Part shown: piece by piece, positions 12,769 to 26,171 of the stretch
Position numbering within the stretch: the stretch's first letter is position 1
Layout of the letters: each line of letters opens with the position of its first letter
The notes under the pieces: model-generated
What the model was told of the DNA's origin: nothing
Seen by the model: the letters and a program-made list of their open reading frames with translations, nothing else
The model's database searches: none
Assembly (NCBI GenBank): GCA_024291935.2
Contig: JAGTYA010000025.1
Coordinates: 5,973,501-6,037,500 of the forward strand
From: Okapia johnstoni
Taxonomy: Eukaryota; Chordata; Mammalia; Artiodactyla; Giraffidae
DNA length: 64,000 bases
Direction of reading: 5' to 3'
Program-made: the position numbers and the translations under genes

Positions 12769-13231
12769 AGTACTCAGTTTTTATGAGACGTTAGGATTGT
12801 TATTTGCAAAGGGTACAGATTTACCCCATCAATTATAAATAAACTATTCTTCTACCTCCTCACTCTGCTGCTCTGTATGATCCATCAGAATGCAAAAGTT
12901 TCATTAAAAAGCACTGGTGGGTTTCTGGGGAAAGGGGTATCAAGAATGCATGTATGTAAAAGATTCTCAGAGAAATGTTAATATGCTTCACTATGATTAT
13001 GATTATTTTTCTTTTTCCTCATATTTCCTCTGATTTTTGCTTTATGTATCTTTGTTTTTTTGTTGTTAGGTGTCTAATGGTTTATGATGTCTATCTGCTT
13101 TGTGAATTGTACCTTTTATCATGAAAAATATTAATCTTTGTTTCATTTTTTTAAAATAAATAAACTAAAAATAAAAAAAGAAGGCATGTATCTAAAGTTG
13201 TTTCCATTACTCCCATTAAAATAACCATCTT
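12769..13231. other. Intron 5, no recognised feature
   Basis: Very AT-rich. Nothing recognised. Confidence 0.4.
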
Positions 13232-13545
13232 GGGGGGATTTCCTGGTGGGTCAGTGGTAAAGAATCTGCCTGCCAATGCAGGAGACACGGTTCAGTTCCT
13301 GAGTCAGGAAGATCCCACATGTCGCAGAGCAACTAGGCCCATGTGGCACAACTACTGAGTCTGTGTACTAGAGCCTGGGAGACGCAACTACTGATGCCCA
13401 TGCTCCACAACAAGAGAAGCCACCCCAGTAAGAAGCCTCTGCACCGCCACGACGAGTAGCCCCCTCTCGCTGCAAGTAGAGAAAAAGTCTGCACAGCAAC
13501 AAAGACTCAGCATAGCCAAAAACAAAGAAATAAAGAAAATCATAT
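13232..13545 (+). repeat. CHR-type tRNA SINE
   Basis: The head is ggatttcctggtgggtcagt with tRNA boxes up to gcaggagacacggttcagtt. The body contains gagcaactaggcccatgtgg and ends caaagactcagcatagcc with an A/T-rich tail. Confidence 0.9.
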
Positions 13546-14149
13546 TTATTTTAAAAAATGACTAGGAGAATATAAAGATGGGGACTGAAGGAACCGCACC
13601 AGCACAGGAAATAACAGAGGTGCCACTGACATCCCAGAAACATCAAGGAAGTTTGGTCGATGGGATCAAGTTGAAGATAAACACCGTAAGCCAAAGAGCA
13701 TCTTCTCCTCTTAAAGACAGACTGGGTTCCTGAGAAGCAGGGCTCTGGCACCCCTAATTTGAAAGGGCGAGTTCAGAGGGGAGAATGGGCTATGGAGCAG
13801 GTGAAAAGACTACAGACTGGACATCCCTGGCTGTGGGGCCTCAGAAGCAGGTGAAGCAGTCATGACCACGGGCATCTGTGACCGCAACTCACATCCGGGT
13901 AAAGATCAGAGCAAAGAGAAGGATGCCCCAGGAGCTATGGGTCCCCTGAGGTCCGAGAGAAATAAAGGAGGCAGAGAGAATGACCAAAGCCTCCACTCTG
14001 CTCCCCTCAGGCTGATGGATCTCTAAACTGATACACGAGTCCACCTCACTCAGGAAATAGGTGGAAAAATCCACAAGGGGTCCACGAAAAGATCCTGAAA
14101 CAAGCAAGGAGAGCACAACATTTCAAACTTGTGAAAAGGTTTATTACAA
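13546..14149. other. Unassigned sequence
   Basis: No repeat could be named. A minus-strand frame at 13551-13751 has a passing resemblance to a LARS2 motif and was rejected (see rejected list). Confidence 0.3.
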
Positions 14150-14800
14150 GAAGCAAAAGATAAATTTTCTAGAGCATCGCCTTGTATTCTCAAGAAATTT
14201 TCTGAACATACGTGGTCTGTGAAATGAGATAAGCTAGCAAAATAAGAAGAAAAGAAATGCATCTGGCCAAGAGGCTTGAGAAAGAGAATGGGAACTGAAC
14301 GAGAGGAGGAAAATGGAGAATTAATCTAAAAATACAATAGCAGAATTATTATTGGCATTAGAAACCACACAAAGCAGCCCCGATTCAATAGGAACCGAAT
14401 CAGTGATGTGGAAAGCAAACAGGAGACGTTCTCCCAGAAGGTAGAGGAGAACAAAGGGACCAAAACCATGCGAGAGATGGTGAAAACAAAGGAAGACAGT
14501 GAACAGAGCACTCACTGCGTCAGTGCTCCTGAGAAAGAGTCTAGAAAACTGCCAGAAGGAAAGACTCATACCGCAGATCAAAAGCGGGCACCAAGCAACA
14601 GGCAAGTTAAAAGTGAAAGGAGGAAAGTTTTAAAAAATTGTCTCTGGCAAAAGCAGGGACAAAAGGAGTCCAACAGCACCAAAATGAGAGCAGAAAGAAC
14701 ACTGTATTACAAGAGGCAGTCTGCGCTGGCCTTGGATTTCTCCATCAGCAGACAACGGGCAGATGGTAGTGGTTCCATAAATCGACACGTGGTAAAATTG
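14150..14800 (+). repeat. Old L1-lineage (HAL1-like) ORF1 relic, tentative
   Basis: An open plus-strand frame at 14408-14884 (158 aa) is rich in Lys, Glu, Arg and Gln, with a coiled-coil-like composition. It includes wording such as ggccttggatttctccatca that fits the ORF1 3' part of HAL1/L1M repeats. An L1M 3' end follows at 14930. A host gene is unlikely: there is no splice context and the C-terminus is low-complexity. Confidence 0.4.
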
Positions 14801-14929
14801 CATAGAATTCCTCCTCCTCCTCGTACATACACACATAGGTACACACACTGCGTGTACATACAAAAACTGGTGATATCTGAATAAGATTTGTACTCCAGTT
14901 AATAGCATTATGCCAATGTTAATTTCTTG

Positions 14930-15050
14930 GTTTTGATATTACACTGTAGTTGTTTAAAGCGGTATCATTGGGAAAAGCCAGTACTGGGTTCATAGGATCT
15001 CTCTATACTATCTTGGCAACTTCCTGTGAGTCTATAATTTTTAAGACTGT
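14930..15050 (+). repeat. L1M-like 3' end
   Basis: The phrases gcggtatcattgggaaaagc, ataggatctctctatactat and gtgagtctataatttttaag match the style of old L1 3' UTRs. Confidence 0.5.
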
Positions 15051-15644
15051 AGATCAAGGATCAAGGTCTTCTAAAGAAATTTGAAAGAAAAAAGAATTAT
15101 ATATACCCCGATAGGTTGCTGCTCATAGGTGAAAGCACTGAAAAGTCATTCTCTGTTATGAAAATAGTATGCAACATCAGAAGATTCAAAGCAAGAGCTA
15201 AAATATCTAGACATTTTTTCACAAATCTAGATTTTGCAAATGGGCAATCATGCTCTATAAGGTCTACTGATGAGCACTGAAACTAGCTAAGGATCATTCA
15301 GTTTCAGTAATTGTTATGGATATGATTTTAAGCAAAGATCTATGTTTCTATGTGAAGAAGTAATATGTGATAAGAAAAATTACAAGAAGAAATTAGGCCC
15401 CAAATCTCAGAATATACTCCAAAAGCCTCTGGAAAACAGATTTAGAAAATGGAAAATCTATCTACCAGCTAATCTCCTTACCTCACATGGGAAGCAAAAA
15501 CATATATACTGTTATATTTTTTATGTTGATACTGTTAAACACATTTTTTTTTAAAAGACACTTAAAGGTATCGTTTAGAAGAATAAAGAATTGATATACT
15601 AGTTATAAAAATAAATACAACTAGCTTACACTTCACTGTTAAAG
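15051..15644. other. Intron 5, no recognised feature
   Basis: AT-rich intronic sequence. Confidence 0.4.
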
Positions 15645-16090
15645 ACTCCAGGTTAGCCAAAAGTTGGTTTCTCTCATATGCTTTGTCCATCTTTTAATTT
15701 TTTAAATTAACTGTATACATATGTGGTGCATCAAAAGAATTCAACAACTAAAGGATAAAAATGCTTTTAAATGGGCAGAATACATCAAGGAAACAAAAAC
15801 ACAAGATAGTACGAATGGCACTGTCAATATCAAACAATAAGAAAAACCCTCTGTTACCAGATAGTAAAGTCAATTATAAAGCAACTGTAACTAAAAACAG
15901 TTTAGTAATGAGACAGTAATTAATGGAGCAAATGAACAGAAACAGGACCTAGTGTAAAAGATCATGACCATAGTAAAGGTAGCCTTTTAAATTAATGAGG
16001 AAAAGACTGTTTGAAAATAAAAGAAACAACTGGTTATTCAGAAAAAGTAGGAATTCCTTAACTCAATTCCAGTTAAGTGCAAAAATTAAA
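15645..16090 (+). repeat. L1 ORF2 3' fragment
   Basis: The text acaagatagtacgaatggca, agtcaattataaagcaactg and caaatgaacagaaacaggac corresponds to degraded L1 ORF2 near its C-terminus. No open frame survives. Confidence 0.55.
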
Positions 16091-16159
16091 AATTAATTGA
16101 GATATGAATGTATTTATCTGTCTGAAAGGCCTTTCCAAGAAAATATTTGTGTGCTAACA

Positions 16160-16390
16160 ATAATCCCATGCGTGGTAAGTTGCCTCAGTCTAGTTCGACT
16201 CTTTGCAACCCCATGGACTGTAGCCCGCCAGGCTCCTCTGTCCATGGGACTCTCCAGGCAAGAATACTGCAGTGGGTTGCCATGTCCTCCTCCAGGGGAT
16301 CTTCCCGACCCAGGGATTGAACTCATGCCTCTTAAGTCTCCAGCATTGGCAGGCAGGCTCTTTACCGCTAGCACCACCTGGGAAGCATGT
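16160..16390 (-). repeat. Bov-tA type SINE
   Basis: A full reverse-complement copy from the BovA tail (tgcctcagtctagttcgact) through ccatggactgtagcccgcca to the tRNA head end (caccacctgggaagc). Confidence 0.95.
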
Positions 16391-16479
16391 GAGGCAACTG
16401 AGGGAACATATTTATAACAAAATGAAATCACTGAGAGGAGGACAAACACCATCCACCTGTATGGACAGAAGACATGGTT

Positions 16480-16970
16480 AGATCATTCCCACACCACCAC
16501 CCCCAAATTCAAACACTCATTAAAAGCACCAAAAAAACTCATTATCACTAGCAATAAAAGAAGTACAGATGAAAATAACTAATAACTTGGGAGGGTAAAT
16601 ATGTATGACCTTTATGGAGGATAATTTGACAACAGTAAAGTCACATAAGCAAATTATACCTTTAACTATCTTTAAATTCAAGTACCACAAGCTTTAAACT
16701 TGTTCATGGATTTGTTCATCCTTGTTCATCCTCAAACTTGTTTGAGGATTCATACTAAGGAAACAAAATATGTGCACCAAGGTATTTGCTCCAAGTGTTG
16801 GGGGGTGAACACACCAGTCATAAATTAGCCAGGGGACGTGCTCAGCCCTGCCGCTTGGGTGACCGGCAGGAAAATGCTGTCAACAGAAGTGTCCACATTT
16901 TAGAGCTTTCCAGAGATCTCAAGAGAGAATTATGGGTGCCTGGCCCATGGGAATTGTTCAGTAACTGTTA
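16480..16970 (+). repeat. L1 ORF2/3' UTR fragments
   Basis: Segments such as actaataacttgggagggta, ggaggataatttgacaacag and gattcatactaaggaaacaa resemble degraded L1 3' sequence, continuing the element interrupted by the SINE at 16160-16390. Confidence 0.4.
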
Positions 16971-17337
16971 GACAGCGATAGCAGGAGTAGTGATATCTAT
17001 CTACAACTCTGCACTTCCAGGCTCAAAATCCCTTATCTGAAATGCTTGCAGTCAAACTGTGCTTCAAAACTAAGAACTTTCTGGATATTAACAGACAACA
17101 GTATATTTACCTAACTAGGTCTGGGAGAGTACCTGGTAATCAGTCACAGTACTATTCCTAGAGTAAAACATACATGAATATTCATTTTAAGTGAGATAAA
17201 CATCAGTTTAGGTCAGGTTTTGCAGTCAAATGAATTATGAAAAAACTTTCCACTTTAGAGCTTTCTGGACTCCAGATTTTTACAAGAGCGACTGGGGACT
17301 TGTACTTACAATAGACAAACATTAGAATCTATCTAAA
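16971..17337. other. Intron 5, no recognised feature
   Basis: AT-rich. Nothing recognised. Confidence 0.4.
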
Positions 17338-17523
17338 TGTATGATAATCCACCTGCCAATGCAGGAGACGTAGGTTCAATCCCTGGGTCAGGAAGATACT
17401 CGGGAGTAGGAAATGGCAATTCACTTGAATATTCTTGCCTGGGAAATCCCATGGACAGAGGAGCTTGGAGGGCTATAGTCTATGGGGTTGCAAGGGGTCA
17501 GACATGGTTGAGCACACACACAA
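17338..17523 (+). repeat. Bov-tA type SINE, 5' truncated
   Basis: Starts within the tRNA head (caatgcaggagacgtaggtt) and runs through cttgcctgggaaatcccatg to gtcagacatggttgagcaca. Confidence 0.9.
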
Positions 17524-17639
17524 GGAGTAGGTTACATAAATTACGATATATTCATAAGATGGAAAACTATATAGCTATAAAAAGTCACTTTTCCCAAAGA
17601 CTATTTAATAAACTGGAAAAATGTTCATGAACAGCAGGT

Positions 17640-17659
17640 TAAAAAAAAAAAAAAAAAAA
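17640..17659. repeat. Poly-A tract
   Basis: About 19 A residues. No retrotransposed body was identified before it. Confidence 0.8.
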
Positions 17660-18482
17660 GCAAAATAAAAAAACATGATTTATGAATTCTATTTTGCAAA
17701 AGTAAATTACATAGATATTTATAATTCCAGAATAAAAGACTACAAGGAACCATACAATGATGTTGAATTAATCACGCTGACTTATGTTCTTCTTTATACT
17801 TTTCTGTATTTTCTAATCTTCTATGGTAACCTGGAAAACAACCCATTAGTTTTTGTACCATGTATGGTTGCCCTTCCTGTGTAGGACTAACCTAGTTCTC
17901 ATCCTAGAGGGTAAACAGGCCCATCTATGCCCTCAAGGAATCTACCAACGCATCTCTGGAGAGCTCAGGGAATTACTCAATTCTCTCCACAGTAGAATAC
18001 ATTTCATTCTCTACCAGCACCTCCCCACTGGCTCCTCAGGACAACCTGAGTCAGGCACCGGGACTTTTTCACACCTCCACCAAACAAAACCCTGGTGACC
18101 TTGCAAGTTAGTGATAAAAGTGGCATCAGTGCTGCAAGAACTTAATTCAGCCCATAACCTCATCTAAAGAAGCTGAAAAAAAAAAAAAAGACAAAAGCAG
18201 GGACTGTTTAAATGTGTGACTTTCACTCTTTTTCACTGTACTCATCAAATCGCAATCTTTAAAAAATCGTGGGGGAGGAAAAGACGATCATATTTCAGTT
18301 TTTCCCAGGTGCTTCTCATGAGTAAAAAGGATGTGAACTTGAACTTGACAGACCCAGCAATGAAAAGCATTTTGTGAAGTAAATAGGACGTTAAAAGTGA
18401 TCATAGCATTGGTTCATGGAGAAGATGAGCAGAAGTCCACCTTACCTAACAGACCACGCATCAGTGTCTAACCGGGGGTCTT
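17660..18482. other. Intron 5, no recognised feature
   Basis: A second A run is at 18178-18190. Otherwise ordinary intron. Confidence 0.4.
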
Positions 18483-18697
18483 TGGCCACTGCTTTTTTTT
18501 TTTTTTTCTTTTACATCTTTTTTTTTTAAATTAATTAATTTATTTTAATTGGAGGCTAACATGGGTTTGGGTAAATTTCGAGAGTTGGTGATGGACAGGG
18601 AGGCCTGGCGTGCTGCGATTCATGGGGTCGCAAAGAGTCAGACACGACTGAGCGACTGAACTGAACTGAACTGAATTACTTTACTGGCCACTGCTTT
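18483..18697 (-). repeat. Short L1 3' end carrying a BovB tail, with target-site duplication
   Basis: Poly-T and taaattaattaatttatttt give the reverse complement of an L1 3' end. This stops at ggaggctaac, where a BovB 3' tail in plus orientation (about 18561-18676) is inserted. It resumes as ttactttac. The composite is flanked by tggccactgcttt at 18483-18495 and 18685-18697. Confidence 0.85.
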
Positions 18698-19899
<1,202 letters not shown>

Positions 19900-20560
19900 T
19901 ATATTGAGGCATAATTTCCAACATTGTAGTAGTTTTAGGTATATAGGAAAGTGATTCAGTCATACATATATATTTTTCAGATTATTTTCCATAATAGGTT
20001 ATTACAAGACATTGAGTATAGTTCCCTGTGCTATACAATAGGTCCTCGTTGCTTATCTATTTTATATACAGTAATAAATATATGTTAATCCCAAACCTCT
20101 AATTTATTCCCCCCTGCCCTCCCCTGTAAAAGTCTTCCCTGTAGCTCAAACGGTGGTAAAGAATCTGCCTGCAACACAGGAGACCCAGGTTCTATGTCTG
20201 AGTTGGGAAGATCCCCTGGAGAAGGGAATGGCAATCCACTCCAGTATTCTTGCCTGGAGAATCCCATGGACAGAGAAGCCTGGAGGGCTACAGTCCATGG
20301 GGTCGCAAAGAGAAGGACACGGCTGAATGACTAACACTACCACTACTAAACCACAAATTTGTTTTCTATGTCTCTTTTTTAAACAAGTTCATTTGTATCA
20401 TTTTTTTAGATTCCACACATAAGTGATCTCATGATATTTGTCTTTCTCTGTCTAGCTTACTTCAGTAAATATGATAATCTTCAGGTCCTCTCTTTTTTTG
20501 TAGGACTAATTCATTTCTACTGTGTACCCTTTGAGTTCAAGGAGACTGAAAATAAGAAAA
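19900..20560 (-). repeat. L1 3' UTR, split by a Bov-tA SINE
   Basis: The reverse complement of the L1 3' UTR is seen at 19900-20130 (catacatatatatttttcag, gtatagttccctgtgctata) and again at 20348-20560 (attccacacataagtgatct, ttgtctttctctgtctagct). The SINE at 20131-20347 separates the halves. Confidence 0.8.
20131..20347 (+). repeat. Bov-tA type SINE inside L1
   Basis: The head is agtcttccctgtagctcaaa and the body gatcccctggagaagggaat ... cttgcctggagaatcccatg. It ends in the gaatgactaacactacc tail. Confidence 0.95.
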
Positions 20561-20601
20561 ACCATGAAGAAGTTCCCTAGGTGATCTCTGATTAGCTAAC
20601 A

Positions 20602-23490
20602 ATCAGTTCAGTTCAGCAGCTCAGTTGTAACTGACTCTTTGTGACCTCATGGACTGCAGCACGCCTCCCTGTCCATCACCAACTCCCAGAGCTTACTCAA
20701 ACTCATGTCCTTTGAGTCGGTGATGCCATCCAACCATCTCATCCTCTGTCATCCCTTTCTCCTCCTGCCTTCAATCTTTCCGAGCATCAGGGTCTTTTCA
20801 AATGAGTCAGTTCTTCACATCAGGTGGCCAAAGTATTGGAGCCTCATCTTCAGCATCAGTCTTTCCAATGGATATTCAGGACTGATTTCCTTTAGAATGG
20901 ACTGGTTGGATCTCCTTGAAGTGCAAGGGACTCTCAAGAGTCTTCTCCAACACCACAGTTCAAAAGCGTCAATTCTTCAGTGCTCAGCTTTCTTTATAGT
21001 CCAACTCTCACATCCATACATGACTACTGGAAAAACCATAGCCTTGATGAGACGGACCTTTGTTGCAAAGTAATGTCTCTGCTTTTTAATATGCTATCTA
21101 GGTTGGTCATAACTTTTCTTCCAAGGAGTAAGCATCTTTTAATTTTATGGCTGCAGTCACCATCTGCAGTGATTTTGGAGCCCCGCAAAATAAAAGTATA
21201 TCACTGTTTCCACTGTTTCCTCATCTCTTTGCCATGAAGTGATGGGTCCAGATGCCATGATCTTAGTTTTCTGAATGTTGAGCTTTAAGCCAACTTCTTC
21301 ACTCTCCTCTTTCATTTTCATCAAGAGGCTCTTTAGTTCTTCCTTGCTTTCTGCCTTATGGGTGGTATCATCTGAATATCTGAGGTTACTGATATTTCTC
21401 CCAGCAATCTTGATTCTAGCTTGTGCTTTCTCCAGCCCAGCGTTTCTCATGATGTACTCTGAATATAAATTAAATAAGCAGGGTGACAATATACAGCCTT
21501 GATGTACTCCTTTTCCTATTTGGAACCAGTCTGTTGTTCCATGTCCAGTTCTAACTGTTGCTTCCTGATCTGCACACAGATTTCTCAAGAGGCAGGTCAG
21601 GTGGTCTGGTATTCCCATCTCTTGAAGAATTTTCCACAGTTTATTGTGATCCACATAGTCAAAGGCTTTGGCATAGTCAATAAAGCAGAAATAGATGTTT
21701 TTCTGGAACTCTCTCGCTTTTTTGATGATCCAGCAGATGTTGGCAATTTGATCTCTAGTTCCTCTGCCTTTTCTAAATCCAGCTTGAACATCTGGAAGTT
21801 CACATATTGCTGAAGCCTGGCTTGGAGAATTTTGAGCATTACTTTACTAGTGTGTGAGATGAGTGCAATTGTGCGGTAGTTTGAGCATTCTTTGGCATTG
21901 CCTTTCTTTGGGATTGGAATGAAAACTGACCTTTTCCAGTCCTGTGGCCACTGCTGAGTTTTCCAAATTTGCTGGCATATTGAGTACAGCACTTTCACAG
22001 CATCATCTTTCAGGATTTGAAATACCTCAACTGGAATTCCATCACCTCCACGAGCTTTGTTCATAGTGATGCTTCCTAAGGCCCACTTGACTTCACATTC
22101 CAGGATGTCTGGCTCTAGGTAAGTGATCACACCATCGTATCTGGGTCATGAAGATCTTTTTTGTACAGTTCTTCTGTGTATTCTCGCCACCTCTTCTTAA
22201 TATCTTCTGCTTCTGTTAGGTCCATACCATTTCTGTCCTTTACTGAGCCCATCTTTGCATGAAATGTTCCCTTGGTATCTCTAATTTTCTTGAAGAGATC
22301 TCTAGTCTTTCCCATTCTATTATTTTCCTCTATTTCTTTGCACTGATCACTGAGGAAGGCTTTCTTATCTCTCCTTGCTATTCTTTGGAACTCTGCATTC
22401 AAATGGGTATATCTTTTCTTTTCTCTTTTGCTTTTCGCTTCTCTTCTTTTCACAGCTATTTGTAAGGCCTCCTCAGACAGCCATTTTGCTTTTTTGCATT
22501 TCTTTTTCTTGGGGATGGTCTTGATCCCTGTTTCCTATACAATGTCATGAACCTCCATCCATAGTTCATCAGGCACTCTATCAGATCTAGTCCCCTAAAT
22601 CTATTTCTCACTTCCACTGTATAATGATAAGGCATTTGATTAAGGTCATACCTGAATGGTCTAGTGGTTTTCCCTACTTTCTTCAATTTAAGTCTGGATT
22701 TGGCAATAAGGAGTTCATGATCTGAGCCACAGTCCGCTCCCAGTCTTGTTTTTGCTGACTGTATAGAGCTTCTCCATCTTTGGCTGCAAAGAATATAATC
22801 AATCTGATTTCCGTGCTGACCATCTGGTGATGTCCATGTGTAGAGTCTTCTCTTGTGTTGTTGGAAGAAGGTGTTTGCTATGACAAGTGCGTTCTCTTGG
22901 CAAAACTCTATTAGCCTTTGCCCTGCTTCATTCTGTACTCCAAGGCCAAATTTGACTGTTACACCAGGTGTTTCCTGACTTCTACTTTTGCATTCCAGTC
23001 CCCTATAATGAAAAGGACATCTTTTTTGGGTGTCAGTTCTGAAAGGTCTTGTAGGTCTTCATAGAACCATTCAACTTCAGCTTCTTCAGAATTGCTGGTT
23101 GGGGCAAAGGCTTGGATTACCATGATATTGAATGGTTTGCCTTGGAAACGAACAGAGATCATTCTGTCGTTTTTGAGATTGCATCCAAGTACTGCATTTT
23201 GGACTCTTTTGTTGACTATGATGGCTACTCCATTTCTTCTAAGGGATTCTTGCCCACAGTAGTAGATATAATGGTCATCTGAGTTAAATTCACCCATTCC
23301 AGTCCATTTTAGTTCGCTGATTCCTAGAATGTCAACGTTCACTCTTGTCATCTCCTGTTTGACCACTTCCAATTTGCCTTGATTCATGGACTTAACAGTC
23401 CAGGTTCCTATGCAATATTGCTCTTTACAGCATCAGACCTTGCTTCTATCACCAGTCACATCCACAACTGGGTGTTGTTTTTGCTTTGTT
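20602..23490 (-). mobile_element. BovB LINE, near-complete but inactive
   Basis: About 2.9 kb of reverse-complement BovB, running from the 3' (gaact) tail at 20602 to the 5' region near 23490. On the minus strand the APE-type endonuclease frame begins at 23387 and keeps an ILGISELKWTG block and IIGDWNAKVE. The reverse transcriptase follows in at least two frames: 22130-21597 with PIPKKGNAKECSNYRTIALI, and 21654-21157 with GVHQGCILSPCLFNLYSEYI. The catalytic YADD box reads YSDD at 21367-21378. Frame changes and stops (for example near 21600, 22130 and 22456) make it a pseudogene. It lies in LARS2 intron 4 in the same orientation as the gene. No clear target-site duplication was seen. Confidence 0.97.
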
Positions 23491-23499
23491 ATAGCAGTT

Positions 23500-23671
23500 G
23501 ACTAAGACAGTGCTTAATCATTATCCTCCTTTACAGATAAATAACCTGAAGGGCAGAGAGGTTAAGTAATCTGCTCAAGGTCAATGGCCAGGAAGAAAGA
23601 AAGGCAGGATTTGTACTTATGTGGCCTGATTCAGGGGCCATCTTCTTTACTGCTATGCTCTTGTGGAGAAG
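23500..23671 (+). repeat. MIR-like SINE
   Basis: The wording ttacagataaataacctgaa, gagaggttaagtaatctgct and ggcaggatttgtacttatg is typical MIR. Confidence 0.75.
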
Positions 23672-24090
23672 CTGGCCACCTTTTTCTGTAAAGGGCCAGA
23701 TGGTAAATGTTTCCAGCTCCATGTGAGCCATACGGTCTCTGTCACAACTACTCAATTCTTCCACTGTATTATGAAAGCAGCCATGAACAATATATAAACA
23801 AATGGGTGTGGCTTGAATTCTAATAAAACTTTATTTATAAAATCTTTTGTGAAAGTCACTCAGTCATGTCCAACTCTTTGCGACCCCATGGACTATACAA
23901 TCCATGGAATTCTCCAGGCCAGAATAGTGGAGTGTGTAGCCTTTCCCTTCTCCAGGGGATCTTCCCAACCCAGGAATTGAACTGGGGCCTCCTGCATTAC
24001 AGGCGGATTCTTTACCCACTGAGCCACCAGGGAAGCCCCATCAGGCAGGGCCAAATCTGGCCTACAGAATTTGCCAATTACTGTCCTGGG
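23672..24090 (+). mobile_element. hAT-like MITE interrupted by a Bov-tA SINE
   Basis: The left half (tttttctgtaaagggccaga, gccatacggtctctgtcaca, ataaaactttatttataaa) and the right half (gccaaatctggcctacagaa, tttgccaattactgtcctgg) are the two ends of one non-autonomous DNA transposon separated by the SINE at 23847-24038. The family name is not assigned. Confidence 0.7.
23847..24038 (-). repeat. Bov-tA type SINE
   Basis: Reverse-complement copy from gtgaaagtcactcagtcatg to ctgagccaccagggaagccc, inserted in the hAT-like MITE. Confidence 0.95.
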
Positions 24091-25055
<965 letters not shown>

Positions 25056-25455
25056 CTAGCACCCAGAAAAGAAACATCAGCCAGGGCAGATTGCTAAAGG
25101 CTTTATCAGTATTCTCTGCTGGGCAGTGAGCAGGCATTCTCTCCTAACATGTCTCATCCCTTCCTGGATGATTTCAAGCTATGCTGTTGAAAGCCAGCTG
25201 GCTACCTAAGACATGAGCACAGAAGGGAATTTAGAAAGTTATACACCAAGGTGCCAATAGCAGTCATCTCTGAGTAGGTGTTTTCGTGACTATTTTCTAC
25301 TTTCTTCTTCTTCTTGTCTGTATTGTCTGTAAGGAACCCAAACGTTTTTTCTGAAAGCAGGAATTTTCTTTCAATTTCAAAGTAGGTATATATAAAAAGG
25401 TATACAGACATTCCAAATGCTCACCTTATGTTAGATTTTCCAGTTAAGGAGCTGT
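25056..25455. other. Intron 3, just upstream of exon 4
   Basis: The minus-strand acceptor reads CTGGGTGCTAG, a weak pyrimidine tract for a constitutive exon. No repeat recognised. Confidence 0.4.
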
Positions 25456-25634
25456 GCTGTCAAATAGGGTAGCCACTGCTGCTGCTGCTGCTGCTGCTAC
25501 TAAGTCGCATCAGTCGTGTCCAACTCTGTGCGACCCCACAGACGGAAGCCCACCAGGCTCCCCCGTCCCTGGGATTCTCCAGGCAAGAGTACTGGAGTGG
25601 GGTGCCATTGCCTTCTCCGTTCTTATTTGACAGC
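25456..25634 (-). repeat. Bov-A type SINE with (CTG)n, flanked by inverted 11-mers
   Basis: The SINE (about 25470-25623) runs from a (CTG)7-8 tract through taagtcgcatcagtcgtgtc to gtggggtgccattgccttct and lacks the tRNA head. It is flanked by gctgtcaaata (25456-25466) and the inverted copy tatttgacagc (25624-25634). Confidence 0.85.
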
Positions 25635-26171
25635 CCAGGCAACTGGGGCCCAGGAAGAGGAAGCAGCCTCGCCAGTTGACACTAGGAGCAGTTACTTCAA
25701 GCCAAGACGGGCATTCATTTCTGCAAATGGATGACCAGTCACAGCTCAGCTGGTAGCTCCAACAGCAAGTTCTCTCAAGCTACTTTCCGTGCTGTGAACG
25801 GAACAATGGCTTGAAACACAAGCTGTGACATCAAGGGACAGCCTCAGAAGACCTGCTTTGAACACTCAGTCGCCTACCCTTCTCTGACGCCGATTTCAGC
25901 CACAACGCCACAGACACAACTTGTCCCAGAGCCAGATTTCCGAAACGTGCCTATAGGTGAGGATGGGCTGAGGAGGCTCTGGTATTTCTAGAAATAGCCC
26001 TTAATGGCTGGCCGTCTTACTTCCTCTCAAGCTCCTGGTCTGTCGACTGCCACAACCTGGGTTTATGTGTTTGTAATCATGCAGGAACCTGAGCTTCTGT
26101 TCACACACATCTCCCAGGATAGTGACGGACACTCATATCCTGATGGGACATTTTCCACTAAAGAAACAGCT
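25635..26171. other. Intron 3, no recognised feature
   Basis: Nothing recognised on either strand. Confidence 0.4.

Noticed and set aside
13551..13751. Minus-strand ORF with SLAY...LDPIDQT, resembling the LARS2 segment expected after exon 5
   Set aside because: The invariant Trp and surrounding residues are missing, no splice sites frame it, and the rest of the frame shows no similarity. Treated as chance.
14408..14884. 158-aa plus-strand ORF as a host gene
   Set aside because: Composition and context fit an old L1/HAL1 ORF1 relic better; no splice or promoter signals.
20602..23490. Reverse transcriptase and endonuclease frames as host genes
   Set aside because: They belong to a BovB LINE with multiple frame breaks.
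25476..25499. (CTG)n tract and other short tandem arrays as a CRISPR-like or coding repeat
   Set aside because: Simple microsatellite at a SINE end in a eukaryotic intron; no spacer structure.
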